Assembly: GCA_963842295.1 (NCBI GenBank)
Contig: CAWJFY010000005.1
Span: 186,001-250,000, forward strand
Direction: 5' to 3'
Length of the DNA: 64,000 nt
DNA from: JAJNBA01 sp963842295
GTDB lineage: Bacteria; Actinomycetota; UBA4738; HRBIN12
Position 1 is the stretch's first letter. Every line of letters starts with the position of its first letter. The notes below the pieces were generated by a model. That model was not told the DNA's origin and did no database searches. It saw only the letters and a list, made by a program, of their open reading frames with translations. Shown in pieces: positions 16,403 through 25,335 of this stretch. Both the position numbers and the translations under genes were made by a program.

Positions 16403-17398
16403 ATGCGCGTCGGAGTGATCGGGGTGGGCCGCATGGGAGAGACCCACGCGGGGACGCTCAGCTCCATCGACGAGGTGGATGCGGTCCTGATCACGGATCC
16501 GGACGCGCCTCGGGCCGAGCAGGTCGCCGGGAGAGTGGGCGCGGAGACGGTGCCCACGACCGAAGAGCTGCTCGCGTCGGTCGACGCGGTCGTGATCGCG
16601 GCGGCGTCGTCCGCGCACGCCGATCTGATCCACGCATGTGCCGACGCCGGCCGCCCGACGTTCTGCGAGAAACCGATCACGCTCGACCTGGCGTCGACGG
16701 CCGAGGTGGTCGAGCATGTCCGTTCTGCCGGGATCCCGCTCCAGATGGGGTTCCAGCGCAGGTTCGATCCCGGGTTCCGGGCGGCCCGAGACCTGCTCGC
16801 CGACGGTTCGCTCGGCACGCTCTACGTGGTGCGGATGGCCGGGCACGACCCGGCGCCGCCTCACGAGGAGTACATCCCCGCCTCGGGCGGGATCTTCCGC
16901 GACTTCAGCGTGCACGACTTCGACGCGCTCCGCTTCGTGACGAAGCAAGAGACCGTCGAGGTGTACGCGGACGGCGCCGTGATCGCGTTCCCGCAGTTCG
17001 CGAGATACGACGACGTCGACACGGGCGTAGCCACGCTGCGGCTCTCAGGGGGGAGCTTCGGGATCCTGTCGGTGACCCGGCACGATCCGCTCGGCTACGA
17101 CATCCGGATGGAGCTCCTTGGATCCGGGGACAGCATCGCCGTCGGCTGGGACGATCGCATGCCCCTGCGCTCCGTCGAACCCGGCGCGCCGCCGGCGCCC
17201 GCCGATGCCTACCGCGGTTTCCAGGAACGGTTCGCCGAGGCCTATCGTGCGGAGATGAACGCGTTCGTGCAGGTCGGCGCGGGCCGCCAAGAGAGCGCCT
17301 GCACGGCCGAGGACGCGCTGGAGGCGATGCGGGTGGCGGTCGCCTGCGACCTTTCTCGGAAGGAGCACCGGCCGGTGCGGCTGGAGGAGGTCGCATGA
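16403..17398 (+). CDS. iolG: Inositol 2-dehydrogenase
   Basis: A 331-residue Gfo/Idh/MocA-family NAD-dependent dehydrogenase oxidising myo-inositol to 2-keto-myo-inositol. The N-terminal Rossmann fold reads VGVIGVGRMGETHAG, and CEKPITLDL carries the EKP motif with the catalytic Lys. GIFRDFSVHDFDALRF provides the conserved D-x(3)-H of inositol dehydrogenases. AAGGAG precedes the ATG. First gene of the plus-strand inositol operon; its 3' end overlaps the IolE-like gene. Confidence 0.93.
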   Translation: MRVGVIGVGRMGETHAGTLSSIDEVDAVLITDPDAPRAEQVAGRVGAETVPTTEELLASVDAVVIAAASSAHADLIHACADAGRPTFCEKPITLDLASTAEVVEHVRSAGIPLQMGFQRRFDPGFRAARDLLADGSLGTLYVVRMAGHDPAPPHEEYIPASGGIFRDFSVHDFDALRFVTKQETVEVYADGAVIAFPQFARYDDVDTGVATLRLSGGSFGILSVTRHDPLGYDIRMELLGSGDSIAVGWDDRMPLRSVEPGAPPAPADAYRGFQERFAEAYRAEMNAFVQVGAGRQESACTAEDALEAMRVAVACDLSRKEHRPVRLEEVA

Positions 17399-18297
17399 TG
17401 ACGCTCACGGGCCGGGTCGCGGGTGCGCCGATCTCGTGGGGGGTATGCGAGGTCCCCGGATGGGGGCATCAGATGAAGGCCGAGCGCGTCCTGTTCGAGA
17501 TGCATGCCGCCGGGTTCGGGGCGACCGAGCTCGGTCCGGAGGGGTTCCTGCCTCCCTCACGTGCGCGAGCGCTCCTCACGAACAACGACCTGCAGCTGGT
17601 GGCCGGGTTCGTCCCGGCCGTGCTCCACGAGGAAGCCGGGTTGCAACGCGGGCTGGACGCGGTCGCCGCGTCCGCCGACCTGATCGCGGATCTGGGCGGC
17701 CAGGTGCTGGTGCTCGCGGCTTCGACGGGCCGTGAGGGCTACGAGGCCACGAACAGGCTCGACCGCGACGGATGGTCGGCCCTGGCACGAGGGATCGAGA
17801 GGGCTGTGGCCCTCATCGAGGATCGCGGGCTTGGGGTCGCCCTCCATCCCCACCATGGAACCGTGGTCGAGCGACCCGTGGACGTCGAACGCCTGCTCGA
17901 GATCTCCGACGTGGGGCTGTGCCTCGACACCGGCCACATCCTGGTGGGTGGCGGCGATCCACTCGAGCTCGCCCGCGACGCCGCGTCCCGCGTCGTTCAC
18001 GTGCATCTGAAGGACGCCTCGGCCTCCGTGGCCGAGCAGATCGGCGCGGGGCGTCTCGGATACCGAGATGCGGTCCGGGCGGGCCTGTACCGTCCCCTGG
18101 GCGACGGCGACCTCGATGTGACGGCCGTCGTGCGGGTGCTCGAGCAGTCCGGGTACAACGGTTGGTACGTACTCGAACACGACGAGGTGCTCGATCGTGA
18201 GCCGGAGGAAGCATCGGGCCCGATCCAGGATGCGAGGAGTAGCCTCGCGTTCCTGGAGCGGGCGTGGGAGGGGGTGGGGACGGCGACGAGGGGTTAG
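17395..18297 (+). CDS. IolE-like inosose dehydratase / sugar-phosphate isomerase-epimerase (AP endonuclease 2 fold)
   Basis: A 300-residue TIM barrel. It starts at tandem ATGs (17395 or 17398) overlapping the iolG stop. APISWGVCEVPGWG near the N-terminus, ATELGPEGFLP, LHPHHGTVVE, LCLDTGHILVGG and VHVHLKDA match the metal-binding sites of the IolE/IolI/IolH group. As no other dehydratase candidate is present in the locus, conversion of 2-keto-myo-inositol to the diketone used by IolD is the likely job; isomerase (IolI/IolH) activity is the alternative. Confidence 0.85.
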   Translation: MMTLTGRVAGAPISWGVCEVPGWGHQMKAERVLFEMHAAGFGATELGPEGFLPPSRARALLTNNDLQLVAGFVPAVLHEEAGLQRGLDAVAASADLIADLGGQVLVLAASTGREGYEATNRLDRDGWSALARGIERAVALIEDRGLGVALHPHHGTVVERPVDVERLLEISDVGLCLDTGHILVGGGDPLELARDAASRVVHVHLKDASASVAEQIGAGRLGYRDAVRAGLYRPLGDGDLDVTAVVRVLEQSGYNGWYVLEHDEVLDREPEEASGPIQDARSSLAFLERAWEGVGTATRG

Positions 18298-18349
18298 GTC
18301 TTGGTGGCGCGAGCGTCGCGCCCGGCGAGTCGAAGAGGGGGTTAGATCG

Positions 18350-19345
18350 ATGATCAAGAGATGGGCTGCGCTCGCGCTCGTCTTCGCGCTCGGCGCGGCA
18401 GCGTGCACGGGCGACGACGGCGGCGGTGGTGGCGGCGGTGATGGCGGCGGGAACGGCGTCGCGCAACGTGACTTCCGGTTCGTGGTCGTCACCCACGGGC
18501 AGGCGTCGGACCCGTTCTGGTCCGTGGCGGCCAACGGCGTCGACGCCGCGGCCGAGGACATGGGCGTCACGGTCGAGTACCAGGCGCCCGAGACGTTCGA
18601 CATGGTGGCGATGAGCGAGCTCATCGATGCGGCGGTGGCTTCGGAGCCCGACGGGCTGGTCGTCAGCATCCCCGACGCCGACGCGCTCGGTCCGTCGATC
18701 CAGGCAGCGGTTGACGCCGGTATCCCGGTGATCTCGATGAACTCCGGCAGCGACGTCTTCCAGGACCTCGGCGTGCTGGTGCACGTCGGCCAGACCGAGT
18801 TCGAGGCCGGGCTGATCGCCGGACAGCGGTTCGCCGACGAGGGCGTCCAGAACCCGATCTGCATCAACCAGGAGGTTGGGAACGCCGCACTCGATGCCCG
18901 CTGCGACGGGTTCTTCGAGGGTCTCGGCGTCGAGGGCGAGGTGATCCCGGTCGACCTGAACGACCCGGCCGGCACCACCGAGACCGTGGCCGGCGTCCTC
19001 CAGCAGAACGCGGACGTCGACGGGATCCTGACGCTCGGTCCCACGGGCGCCACGCCGACGCTCGAGGCGTTGACGCAAGCGGACATGCTCGGCAGCGTCA
19101 AGTTCGCCACGTTCGACCTGTCGCCCGAGGTGCTGCAGGCGATCACGGACGGCGACATGCTGTTCGCGATCGACCAGGCGCAGTACCTCCAGGGCTACCT
19201 GCCGATCGTGTTCCTCACGAAGTACCTGGAGACCGGCGCGTTGCCGCTCGGCAGCGTCGATCGCGTGGTCCTCACGGGACCGCAGATCGTCACCGAGGAC
19301 ACGGCGCAGGACGTCGTCCAGTACTCGGAGGACGGGCTCCGCTAG
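18350..19345 (+). CDS. Sugar ABC transporter substrate-binding lipoprotein (RbsB-like), probable inositol binder
   Basis: A 331-residue protein with a signal peptide ending in AAAC (lipidation Cys near residue 19) and an Asp/Gly-rich linker. The rest is a periplasmic-binding-protein type 1 fold of the ribose/inositol group: FVVVTHGQASDPFW, DGLVVSIPDADAL and PVISMNSG. A GAGGGGG Shine-Dalgarno precedes the ATG at 18350. It lies between iolE-like and permease genes, so inositol is the expected ligand. Confidence 0.9.
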   Translation: MIKRWAALALVFALGAAACTGDDGGGGGGGDGGGNGVAQRDFRFVVVTHGQASDPFWSVAANGVDAAAEDMGVTVEYQAPETFDMVAMSELIDAAVASEPDGLVVSIPDADALGPSIQAAVDAGIPVISMNSGSDVFQDLGVLVHVGQTEFEAGLIAGQRFADEGVQNPICINQEVGNAALDARCDGFFEGLGVEGEVIPVDLNDPAGTTETVAGVLQQNADVDGILTLGPTGATPTLEALTQADMLGSVKFATFDLSPEVLQAITDGDMLFAIDQAQYLQGYLPIVFLTKYLETGALPLGSVDRVVLTGPQIVTEDTAQDVVQYSEDGLR

Positions 19346-19353
19346 TCGGGCTC

Positions 19354-19386
19354 GGGGTCGGCGCTCACGCGGTGGGCGCCGACCCC
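19354..19386 (+). terminator. Intra-operon hairpin after the binding-protein gene
   Basis: GGGGTCGGCGC (19354-19364) pairs perfectly with GCGCCGACCCC (19376-19386). There is no U-tract, and co-directional transporter genes follow. It fits a partial attenuator or 3'-end stabiliser that keeps binding-protein mRNA in excess, as known for other binding-protein transport operons. Confidence 0.6.
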
Positions 19387-19445
19387 GTACCATCCGCATC
19401 GACTAGGCGGCATCAGCGAGGCCGAGCTGCGAGGGGAGACCAGGG

Positions 19446-20513
19446 ATGGCAACCACGGCAACCGAGCCCACCGCCGACGCAGACGAGCGGGTCCGCCGCG
19501 TCGGGGTGCTCTCCAGGCTCCTCGGCCGGCCGGAGCTCGGTGCCATCGCGGGACTGGTGGTGGTCTGGGTCTTCTTCGCGATCATCGCTGCAGACAACAA
19601 CTTCGTCGGCATGGCGACGACCGCCTCGATCCTCAACCGGGCGGCGCCCCTCGGGATCCTCGCGGTGGCCGTCGCCCTGCTGATGATCGCGGGCGAGTTC
19701 GACCTGTCGATCGGCTCGATCCTCGGCTTCTCGGGGATGGCGATCATGATCGCCGTCACGCCGGTCGATGCGGGCGGGCTGGGCTGGTCGTTGCTTCCTG
19801 CGGCCATCCTCGCGCTCGTGCTGGCGTTGTTGACCGGGTTCGTCAACGGGTGGCTCGTGGTCCTCACGAAGCTGCCCTCGTTCATCATCACGCTGGGCAC
19901 ACTGTTCATCTTCCGGGGGCTGACGACCGCGATCACACGGGCGCGGACGAACCGGACGCAGCTCGGCAACCTCGACGAGGTGCCCGGATTCGCGTTGTTC
20001 GAGACGTGGTTCGGCAAGGAGTTCGAGATCTTCGGCGCCCGCTTCAGCATCTCGATCCTGTGGTGGGTCCTGCTGACGGTGATCGCCACGTGGATGCTGG
20101 TCCGGACGAGCTCGGGGAACTGGATCTTCGGGACGGGCGGCGCGCCCGACGCGGCGCGCGCCGTCGGCGTCCCGGTGCGTCGCGTGAAGATCGCGCTCTT
20201 CCTCACGACGGCGTTCGCGGCGTTCTTCGTCGCCCTCACGCAAGCGGTGCAGTTCACCGGCGCGGACACCCTCCGCGGGACCGGTCGGGAGTTCGAAGCG
20301 ATCATCGCGGCGGTCGTCGGCGGGTGCCTGCTCACCGGGGGCTACGGCTCCGCGGTCGGCGCGGCCCTCGGCGCGCTGATCTTCGCGATGGTGCAGCAGG
20401 GGATCGTGATCACTGGGATCGACGGCGACTGGTACCAGGTCTTCATCGGCGCCGTGTTGCTCGCGGCGGTGATCTTCAACAACTTCGTCCGGAGGAAGGC
20501 GGCAAGCCTATGA
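19446..20513 (+). CDS. Sugar ABC transporter permease (RbsC/BPD_transp_2 family)
   Basis: A 355-residue integral membrane protein with about ten hydrophobic segments. The motifs GILAVAVALLMIAGEFDLSIGS and NGWLVVLTKLPSFIITLGT are diagnostic for the RbsC branch. GDWYQVFIGAVLLAAV near the end also fits. GAGGGGAG precedes the ATG. The coding end overlaps the ATPase start by 4 nt. Together with neighbours it forms the inositol importer. Confidence 0.92.
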   Translation: MATTATEPTADADERVRRVGVLSRLLGRPELGAIAGLVVVWVFFAIIAADNNFVGMATTASILNRAAPLGILAVAVALLMIAGEFDLSIGSILGFSGMAIMIAVTPVDAGGLGWSLLPAAILALVLALLTGFVNGWLVVLTKLPSFIITLGTLFIFRGLTTAITRARTNRTQLGNLDEVPGFALFETWFGKEFEIFGARFSISILWWVLLTVIATWMLVRTSSGNWIFGTGGAPDAARAVGVPVRRVKIALFLTTAFAAFFVALTQAVQFTGADTLRGTGREFEAIIAAVVGGCLLTGGYGSAVGAALGALIFAMVQQGIVITGIDGDWYQVFIGAVLLAAVIFNNFVRRKAASL

Positions 20514-21427
20514 GCACGAACGGCGACGCGCTGATCGAGACCAGGAAGCTCTCGAAGTACTTCGGGAGCGTGATCGCGATCAAGGACATCTCGATGCTCG
20601 TGCACCCGGGGCGGGTCACCTGCCTGCTCGGGGACAACGGCGCGGGCAAATCGACGTTGATCAAGACGCTCTCGGGCGTGTACGAGCCCAGCGAGGGCGA
20701 GTATCTCTGCGACGGGGAGGAGATGCATCTCAAGTCCCCGCGCGACGCGCTCGCGCGCGGGATCGCCACGGTCTACCAGGACCTCGCGATGATCCCGTTG
20801 CTCTCGATATGGAGGAACTTCTTCCTCGGCTCCGAGCCGACGAAGGGCTGGGGTCCCTTCCGTCGCTTCGACGTGAAGCGGGCGAAGGAGATCACGCGGC
20901 AGGAGCTCTCGAAGATGGGGATCGACATCCGCGATCCCGAGCAGACGGTCGGGACCCTCTCCGGTGGCGAGCGGCAGTCGCTCGCGATCGCCCGCGCCGT
21001 GTACTTCGGCGCGCGGGTCCTGATCCTCGACGAGCCCACCGCCGCCCTCGGCGTGAAGCAGGCCGGCGTCGTCCTCCGCTACATCGTGACGGCGAAGCAA
21101 CGCGGTGTGGCCGTCGTCTTCATCACCCACAACCCGCACCACGCGTACCCCGTCGGCGACCACTTCGTGATCCTCCGGCGCGGGAAGGTCTTCGGGAGCT
21201 TCCCGAAGGCCGACCTCACGCTGGAACACCTCGTACAGATGATGGCCGGAGGAGCCGAGCTCGAGACCCTGGCGCACGAGCTCCAACAGGTGGCGGGCGA
21301 CGACGCCGAACTCCGGAAGGCCGCCGCGGTGCTCGAGCAGGAGGTGAAGGCGGCGGTGCCCAAGCCGGTCGCGGCCGAGCCCCCGAGCCGAGCCCCGGCC
21401 GACGGAGAGGCCGCGACCGAGGGCTGA
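20510..21427 (+). CDS. Sugar ABC transporter ATP-binding protein, single-NBD (FrcA-like)
   Basis: A 305-residue ATPase with Walker A GDNGAGKST, Q-loop VYQDLAMIP, signature LSGGERQSLAIARA, Walker B VLILDEPTAALG and switch His in ITHNPHHA. It holds one nucleotide-binding domain, unlike the double-domain RbsA (about 500 residues), so two copies must dimerise as in FrcA. The last 55 residues form an Ala/Glu/Pro-rich, coiled-coil-prone tail absent from the core family. The ATG overlaps the permease stop. Confidence 0.9.
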   Translation: MSTNGDALIETRKLSKYFGSVIAIKDISMLVHPGRVTCLLGDNGAGKSTLIKTLSGVYEPSEGEYLCDGEEMHLKSPRDALARGIATVYQDLAMIPLLSIWRNFFLGSEPTKGWGPFRRFDVKRAKEITRQELSKMGIDIRDPEQTVGTLSGGERQSLAIARAVYFGARVLILDEPTAALGVKQAGVVLRYIVTAKQRGVAVVFITHNPHHAYPVGDHFVILRRGKVFGSFPKADLTLEHLVQMMAGGAELETLAHELQQVAGDDAELRKAAAVLEQEVKAAVPKPVAAEPPSRAPADGEAATEG

Positions 21428-21428
21428 C

Positions 21429-22379
21429 GTGGACGCGAGCGGCCCCTTCGACCTCATCACGATGGGCCGCGTCGGGGTGGACCTGTATCCCGAGCAGAGC
21501 GGCGTCCCGCTCGCAGAAGTGCGCACGTTCGCGAAATCGCTCGGCGGGAGTCCGACGAACGTCGCCGTCGGCGCCGCCCGATACGGTCATCGGGCGGCCG
21601 TGATCACGAAGGTCGGCGCCGACGGCTTCGGCGACTACATCCGCGCAGCGTTCCGTGGCTTCGGTGTCGACGACCGGTTCGTCGGCATCGATCCGGAGCT
21701 CCGGACGCCGATCGTGTTCTGTGAGCTTCTGCCGCCGGAGTCCCCCACGATCGTGTTCTACCGGCAGCCGAGCGCTCCGGACATGCAGGTCTCGGCCGGC
21801 GAGCTCGACCTCGGAGCGATCCGGGACGCCCGGATCTTCTGGACGACGGGGACGGGGCTGTCGGCGGATCCGAGCCGGACGGCCACCCTGGCCGCCCTGG
21901 AGGCGCGGGACCGCGGAGCGATGACGGTGCACGACCTCGACTACCGGCCGATGTTCTGGTCGTCGCCGGAGGACGCGCGGCCGCAGCAGCTCCGTGCCTT
22001 GGCGCTCGCGACGGTCGCGGTCGGCAACGTGGAGGAGTGCGCCGTCGCGGTGGGGGACGGGTCACCCGAGGACCTCGCGCAGCGGCTGCTCGATCTCGGT
22101 CTCGACCTCGCGATCGTGAAGCTCGGTGGAGACGGGGTCCTGGCGGCGTGGGCGGGCGGCGCGGAGCGATTCCGACCGGTCCCGGTCCGCGTCGTGAACG
22201 GCCTCGGCGCCGGCGACGGGTTCGGGGCCGGCGTCTGCCACGGCCTTCTGGAAGGGTGGGACGTGCCCCGGACGATCCGGTTCGCGAGTGCCGCGGGAGC
22301 CCACGTCGCGTCGCGGCTCGCCTGCGCGGACGAGATGCCGACCGAGGCCGAGGTCGAGGCGTTGCTGGTCGATGCGTGA
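21429..22379 (+). CDS. iolC: 5-dehydro-2-deoxygluconokinase
   Basis: A 316-residue PfkB-family kinase phosphorylating 5-dehydro-2-deoxygluconate in the inositol pathway. DLITMGRVGVDLYPEQSGVPL and SLGGSPTNVAVGAARYG are the IolC N-terminal blocks; GLGAGDGFGAGVCHGLL holds the GAGD anion hole and catalytic Asp. The start is GTG, 1 nt after the ATPase stop. No IolJ-type aldolase follows in the window. Confidence 0.92.
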   Translation: MDASGPFDLITMGRVGVDLYPEQSGVPLAEVRTFAKSLGGSPTNVAVGAARYGHRAAVITKVGADGFGDYIRAAFRGFGVDDRFVGIDPELRTPIVFCELLPPESPTIVFYRQPSAPDMQVSAGELDLGAIRDARIFWTTGTGLSADPSRTATLAALEARDRGAMTVHDLDYRPMFWSSPEDARPQQLRALALATVAVGNVEECAVAVGDGSPEDLAQRLLDLGLDLAIVKLGGDGVLAAWAGGAERFRPVPVRVVNGLGAGDGFGAGVCHGLLEGWDVPRTIRFASAAGAHVASRLACADEMPTEAEVEALLVDA

Positions 22380-22383
22380 GCGA

Positions 22384-22935
22384 TCAGCCGTCGCCGGCCC
22401 ACGCGACCACCATGGCCACCTCGGCCCGGTGGAGCTGGATCTGGATATGTGGGGGTGGCTCGCCGAGAACGAGGAGCACCACGGCCTCGGCGAACCGTTC
22501 CGACGGGATCCGGTCCCAGCGGTCGCCGCCGCGCCAGGGCGTCCCCGGCGGCAGCAAGGCCGCGGCGACGAACCGCTGGCGGAAGGCGGTGCTCGGCGGA
22601 CAGACGTGCTCCACGTGGTGCGCGAACTCGTGGAGCAGCGACGCCTCGAGGTTGGCCGCCGTTCCCGGAGCGCGGATCAGCACGAGGGCACCGCTCGGTT
22701 CGTAGCGCGCCCGGTCGCGGAGGTCCCACGCCACGCCGACCGTGACGCCCTCGAGGCACGCCGATCGGTCGGGGATCGCGGTGGCGAACCGCTGCCACGC
22801 TTGGGTCGCCAGCTCGCGGACGTCGCCGGGCGTGGCCGACGTGAACCGGAGGTCCGGTCGGGTCCCCCGCCACGCCGCGAGCGACCCGACCGCGACGATC
22901 ACGATCACGACGACGGCGATCATCCGGCCTCGCAT
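22384..22935 (-). CDS. Membrane-anchored putative zinc metallopeptidase (HExxH), hypothetical
   Basis: A 183-residue protein on the opposite strand between iolC and iolB. ATG at 22935 (or 22923) gives one N-terminal transmembrane helix (MIAVVVIVIVAVGSLAAW), then an extracytoplasmic domain. LLHEFAHHVEHVC contains a HExxH zinc motif plus further His residues, and RWDRIPSERFAEAVVLLVLGEPPP supplies a Glu (RFAEAV) of the kind that acts as third ligand. The upstream open frame overlaps iolB and was not used. Its start lies only 28 nt from the divergent iolB start. Function unknown; peptidase activity is inferred from the motif. Confidence 0.65.
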   Translation of the reverse strand: MRGRMIAVVVIVIVAVGSLAAWRGTRPDLRFTSATPGDVRELATQAWQRFATAIPDRSACLEGVTVGVAWDLRDRARYEPSGALVLIRAPGTAANLEASLLHEFAHHVEHVCPPSTAFRQRFVAAALLPPGTPWRGGDRWDRIPSERFAEAVVLLVLGEPPPHIQIQLHRAEVAMVVAWAGDG

Positions 22936-22963
22936 CTCCCGAACCGTACTCCTGGGGCGTTCC

Positions 22964-23842
22964 GTGGGCGCTGACCTGTTCCGGCCCGCCGGCACCGCGG
23001 CCGCCGACGGCGAGCCCGTGCATCTCACACCGGCCGACGCCGGCTGGTCGTTCAGCGGTCTCCGCGTCCTCGCTCTCGCCGCCGGTGAGCGTCGTGCCCT
23101 GCGTCTCGACGGCATCGAAGCGTGTGCGCTGCCGCTCTCGGGATCGTGCACCGTCGAGGTCGGTGGTGCGACCTATGACCTCGAGGGTCGCCGTGACGTG
23201 TTCTCGCGCGTGTCCGACTTCGTCTACCTGCCGGCGGGCTCCGAGGCCACCTTCTCGAGCGCCGGGGGGTGCGAGATCGCGCTCCCGAACGCGCCGGCCA
23301 CCCGGAGGCTGGACCCCGCCCACGTGCCGGCCCGCGCGATCTCGGTGGAGATCCGAGGCGGCGGTGTGGCCACGCGACAGATCAACAACTTCATGGCCGC
23401 CGACGCATTCGAGGCAGAGCGCCTGATCGCCGTCGAGGTGCTCACGCCGGACGGGAACTGGTCGTCCTTCCCGCCCCACAAGCACGACGAGCACTCGGAG
23501 AACGAGGTGCCGCTCGAGGAGATCTACTATTTCCGGATCCGCGGCGAGGCCGGATTCGGTCTCCACCGGACCTACACGACGGACGGCGAGATCGACGAGA
23601 CGGTCACGGTGCGCGACGGCGACGTCTTCCTGATCCCGCGCGGATACCACGGGCCCTGCGTCGCGACGCCAGGGCATACGATGTACTACCTGAACGTGAT
23701 GGCCGGCCCGGCGGAGCGCGCCTGGCGAGTCTGTCTCGATCCGGCACACGAGCGGCTCGGCGAGCTCCTGGGCTCGCTGGCGCCGGACCCGAGATGCCCG
23801 CTGGTCACGGCCGACGGGCCGCGGGAGGGCGAGAGGAGCTGA
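22964..23842 (+). CDS. iolB: 5-deoxy-glucuronate isomerase
   Basis: A 292-residue bicupin isomerase converting 5-deoxyglucuronate to 5-dehydro-2-deoxygluconate. The C-terminal cupin shows the metal-binding set PPHKHDEHSE with a following Glu in LEEIYYFRI, and a His in PRGYHGPC. The GTG at 22964 starts the protein at VGADLFRPAGTAA; the upstream open frame overlaps the opposite-strand metallopeptidase gene. It lies 2 nt before mmsA. Confidence 0.92.
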   Translation: MGADLFRPAGTAAADGEPVHLTPADAGWSFSGLRVLALAAGERRALRLDGIEACALPLSGSCTVEVGGATYDLEGRRDVFSRVSDFVYLPAGSEATFSSAGGCEIALPNAPATRRLDPAHVPARAISVEIRGGGVATRQINNFMAADAFEAERLIAVEVLTPDGNWSSFPPHKHDEHSENEVPLEEIYYFRIRGEAGFGLHRTYTTDGEIDETVTVRDGDVFLIPRGYHGPCVATPGHTMYYLNVMAGPAERAWRVCLDPAHERLGELLGSLAPDPRCPLVTADGPREGERS

Positions 23843-23844
23843 CG

Positions 23845-25335
23845 ATGGAACGGATCAGCCACTGGATCGGCGGGAAGACAGTCCCGGGTGAGTCGGGACG
23901 GACGGGCAACGTCTTCGACCCGGCGACGGGGGAGCAGACACACGAGGTCGACTTCGCCACTGCCGACGAGGTCGGCCAGGCGGTCGCCGCGGCCGCCGAG
24001 GCGTTCCCGGCCTGGCGCGCGACGTCGCTCTCGAAGCGATCCGACGTGATGTTCCAGATCCGCGAGCTCCTCGAGGACCGGAAGGCCGAGGTCGCGAAGG
24101 CCATCACGGCGCAGCACGGGAAGGTCGTGTCGGACGCGATGGGCGAGGTGCAGCGAGGCCTCGAGAACGTGGAGTTCGCCTGCGGGATCCCGAACCTGCT
24201 GAAGGGCGGCTTCACCGAGCAGGCCTCCACCGGGGTCGACGTCTACTCGATCCGCCAGCCGCTCGGCGTCGTGGCGGGGATCACCCCGTTCAACTTCCCG
24301 GCGATGGTGCCGCTCTGGATGCTCACGAACGCGATCGCCTGCGGGAACACGTTCGTGCTCAAGCCGTCGGAGAAGGATCCGGGGGCCTCGCTGCTGCTCG
24401 CGGAACTCCTCCGCGACGCCGGCGTTCCCGAGGGTGTCTTCAACGTGGTCCACGGCGACAAGATCGCCGTGGATGCCATCCTCGAGCATCCCGACATCCA
24501 GGCGGTCTCGTTCGTGGGCTCGACCCCGATCGCGAAGTACATCTACGAGCACGGCACTGCCGCGGGTAAGCGCGTCCAGGCGCTCGGCGGCGCGAAGAAC
24601 CACATGATCGTGCTGCCCGACGCCGACCTCGACATGGCGGCCGACGCCGCCGTGTCGGCCGGGTACGGCAGCGCCGGAGAGCGCTGCATGGCGATCTCCG
24701 CGATCGTGGCCGTCGGCGGCATCGCCGACGACCTCGTGGAGAAGATCGCCGACCGGTTGCCCAAGGTGAAGGTGGGGCCGGGCACCGATCCGGAAGCCGA
24801 GATGGGTCCGCTCGTCACGCGCGAGCATCGCGACAAGGTCGCCGGCTACCTCGACTCGAGCGCAGAGCAAGGAGCCACGGTCGTCCGCGACGGTCGTGAG
24901 GACTCGCGGTACGGCGGCGACGGGTTCTTCCTCGGCGTGTCGCTGATCGATCACGTCACCGAGGAGATGGATGCGTACCGTGACGAGATCTTCGGTCCCG
25001 TCCTTTCCGTGGTCCGCGTCGACACCTACGACGAGGCGCTGAAGATGGTCAACGACAACCCGTATGGGAACGGTGTCGCGATCTTCACGCGCGACGGCGG
25101 TGCGGTCCGGCAGTTCCAGTTCGACGTGAACGTCGGGATGGTTGGCGTCAACGTCCCGATCCCGGTGCCCGTCGCGTACTACTCCTTCGGCGGGTGGAAG
25201 AGCTCGTTGTTCGGCGACAACCACATGTACGGGCCCGAGGGGATCCAGTTCTACACACGCGGCAAGGTGGTGACGGCGCGATGGCCCGATCCGGCGACGT
25301 CCGCCGTCGACCTCGGCTTCCCGAGGACACGCTGA
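23845..25335 (+). CDS. mmsA: CoA-acylating methylmalonate-semialdehyde dehydrogenase
   Basis: A 496-residue ALDH-superfamily enzyme (IolA/MmsA) that turns malonate semialdehyde into acetyl-CoA at the end of inositol breakdown, and also serves valine degradation. Seen are GVVAGITPFNFPAMVPLWM, FVGSTPIAKYI, the catalytic Cys in SAGERCMAIS and the C-terminal GMVGVNVPIPVPVAYYSFGGWK. GAGGAG precedes the ATG. Its stop overlaps the next start (TGATG). Confidence 0.94.
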   Translation: MERISHWIGGKTVPGESGRTGNVFDPATGEQTHEVDFATADEVGQAVAAAAEAFPAWRATSLSKRSDVMFQIRELLEDRKAEVAKAITAQHGKVVSDAMGEVQRGLENVEFACGIPNLLKGGFTEQASTGVDVYSIRQPLGVVAGITPFNFPAMVPLWMLTNAIACGNTFVLKPSEKDPGASLLLAELLRDAGVPEGVFNVVHGDKIAVDAILEHPDIQAVSFVGSTPIAKYIYEHGTAAGKRVQALGGAKNHMIVLPDADLDMAADAAVSAGYGSAGERCMAISAIVAVGGIADDLVEKIADRLPKVKVGPGTDPEAEMGPLVTREHRDKVAGYLDSSAEQGATVVRDGREDSRYGGDGFFLGVSLIDHVTEEMDAYRDEIFGPVLSVVRVDTYDEALKMVNDNPYGNGVAIFTRDGGAVRQFQFDVNVGMVGVNVPIPVPVAYYSFGGWKSSLFGDNHMYGPEGIQFYTRGKVVTARWPDPATSAVDLGFPRTR

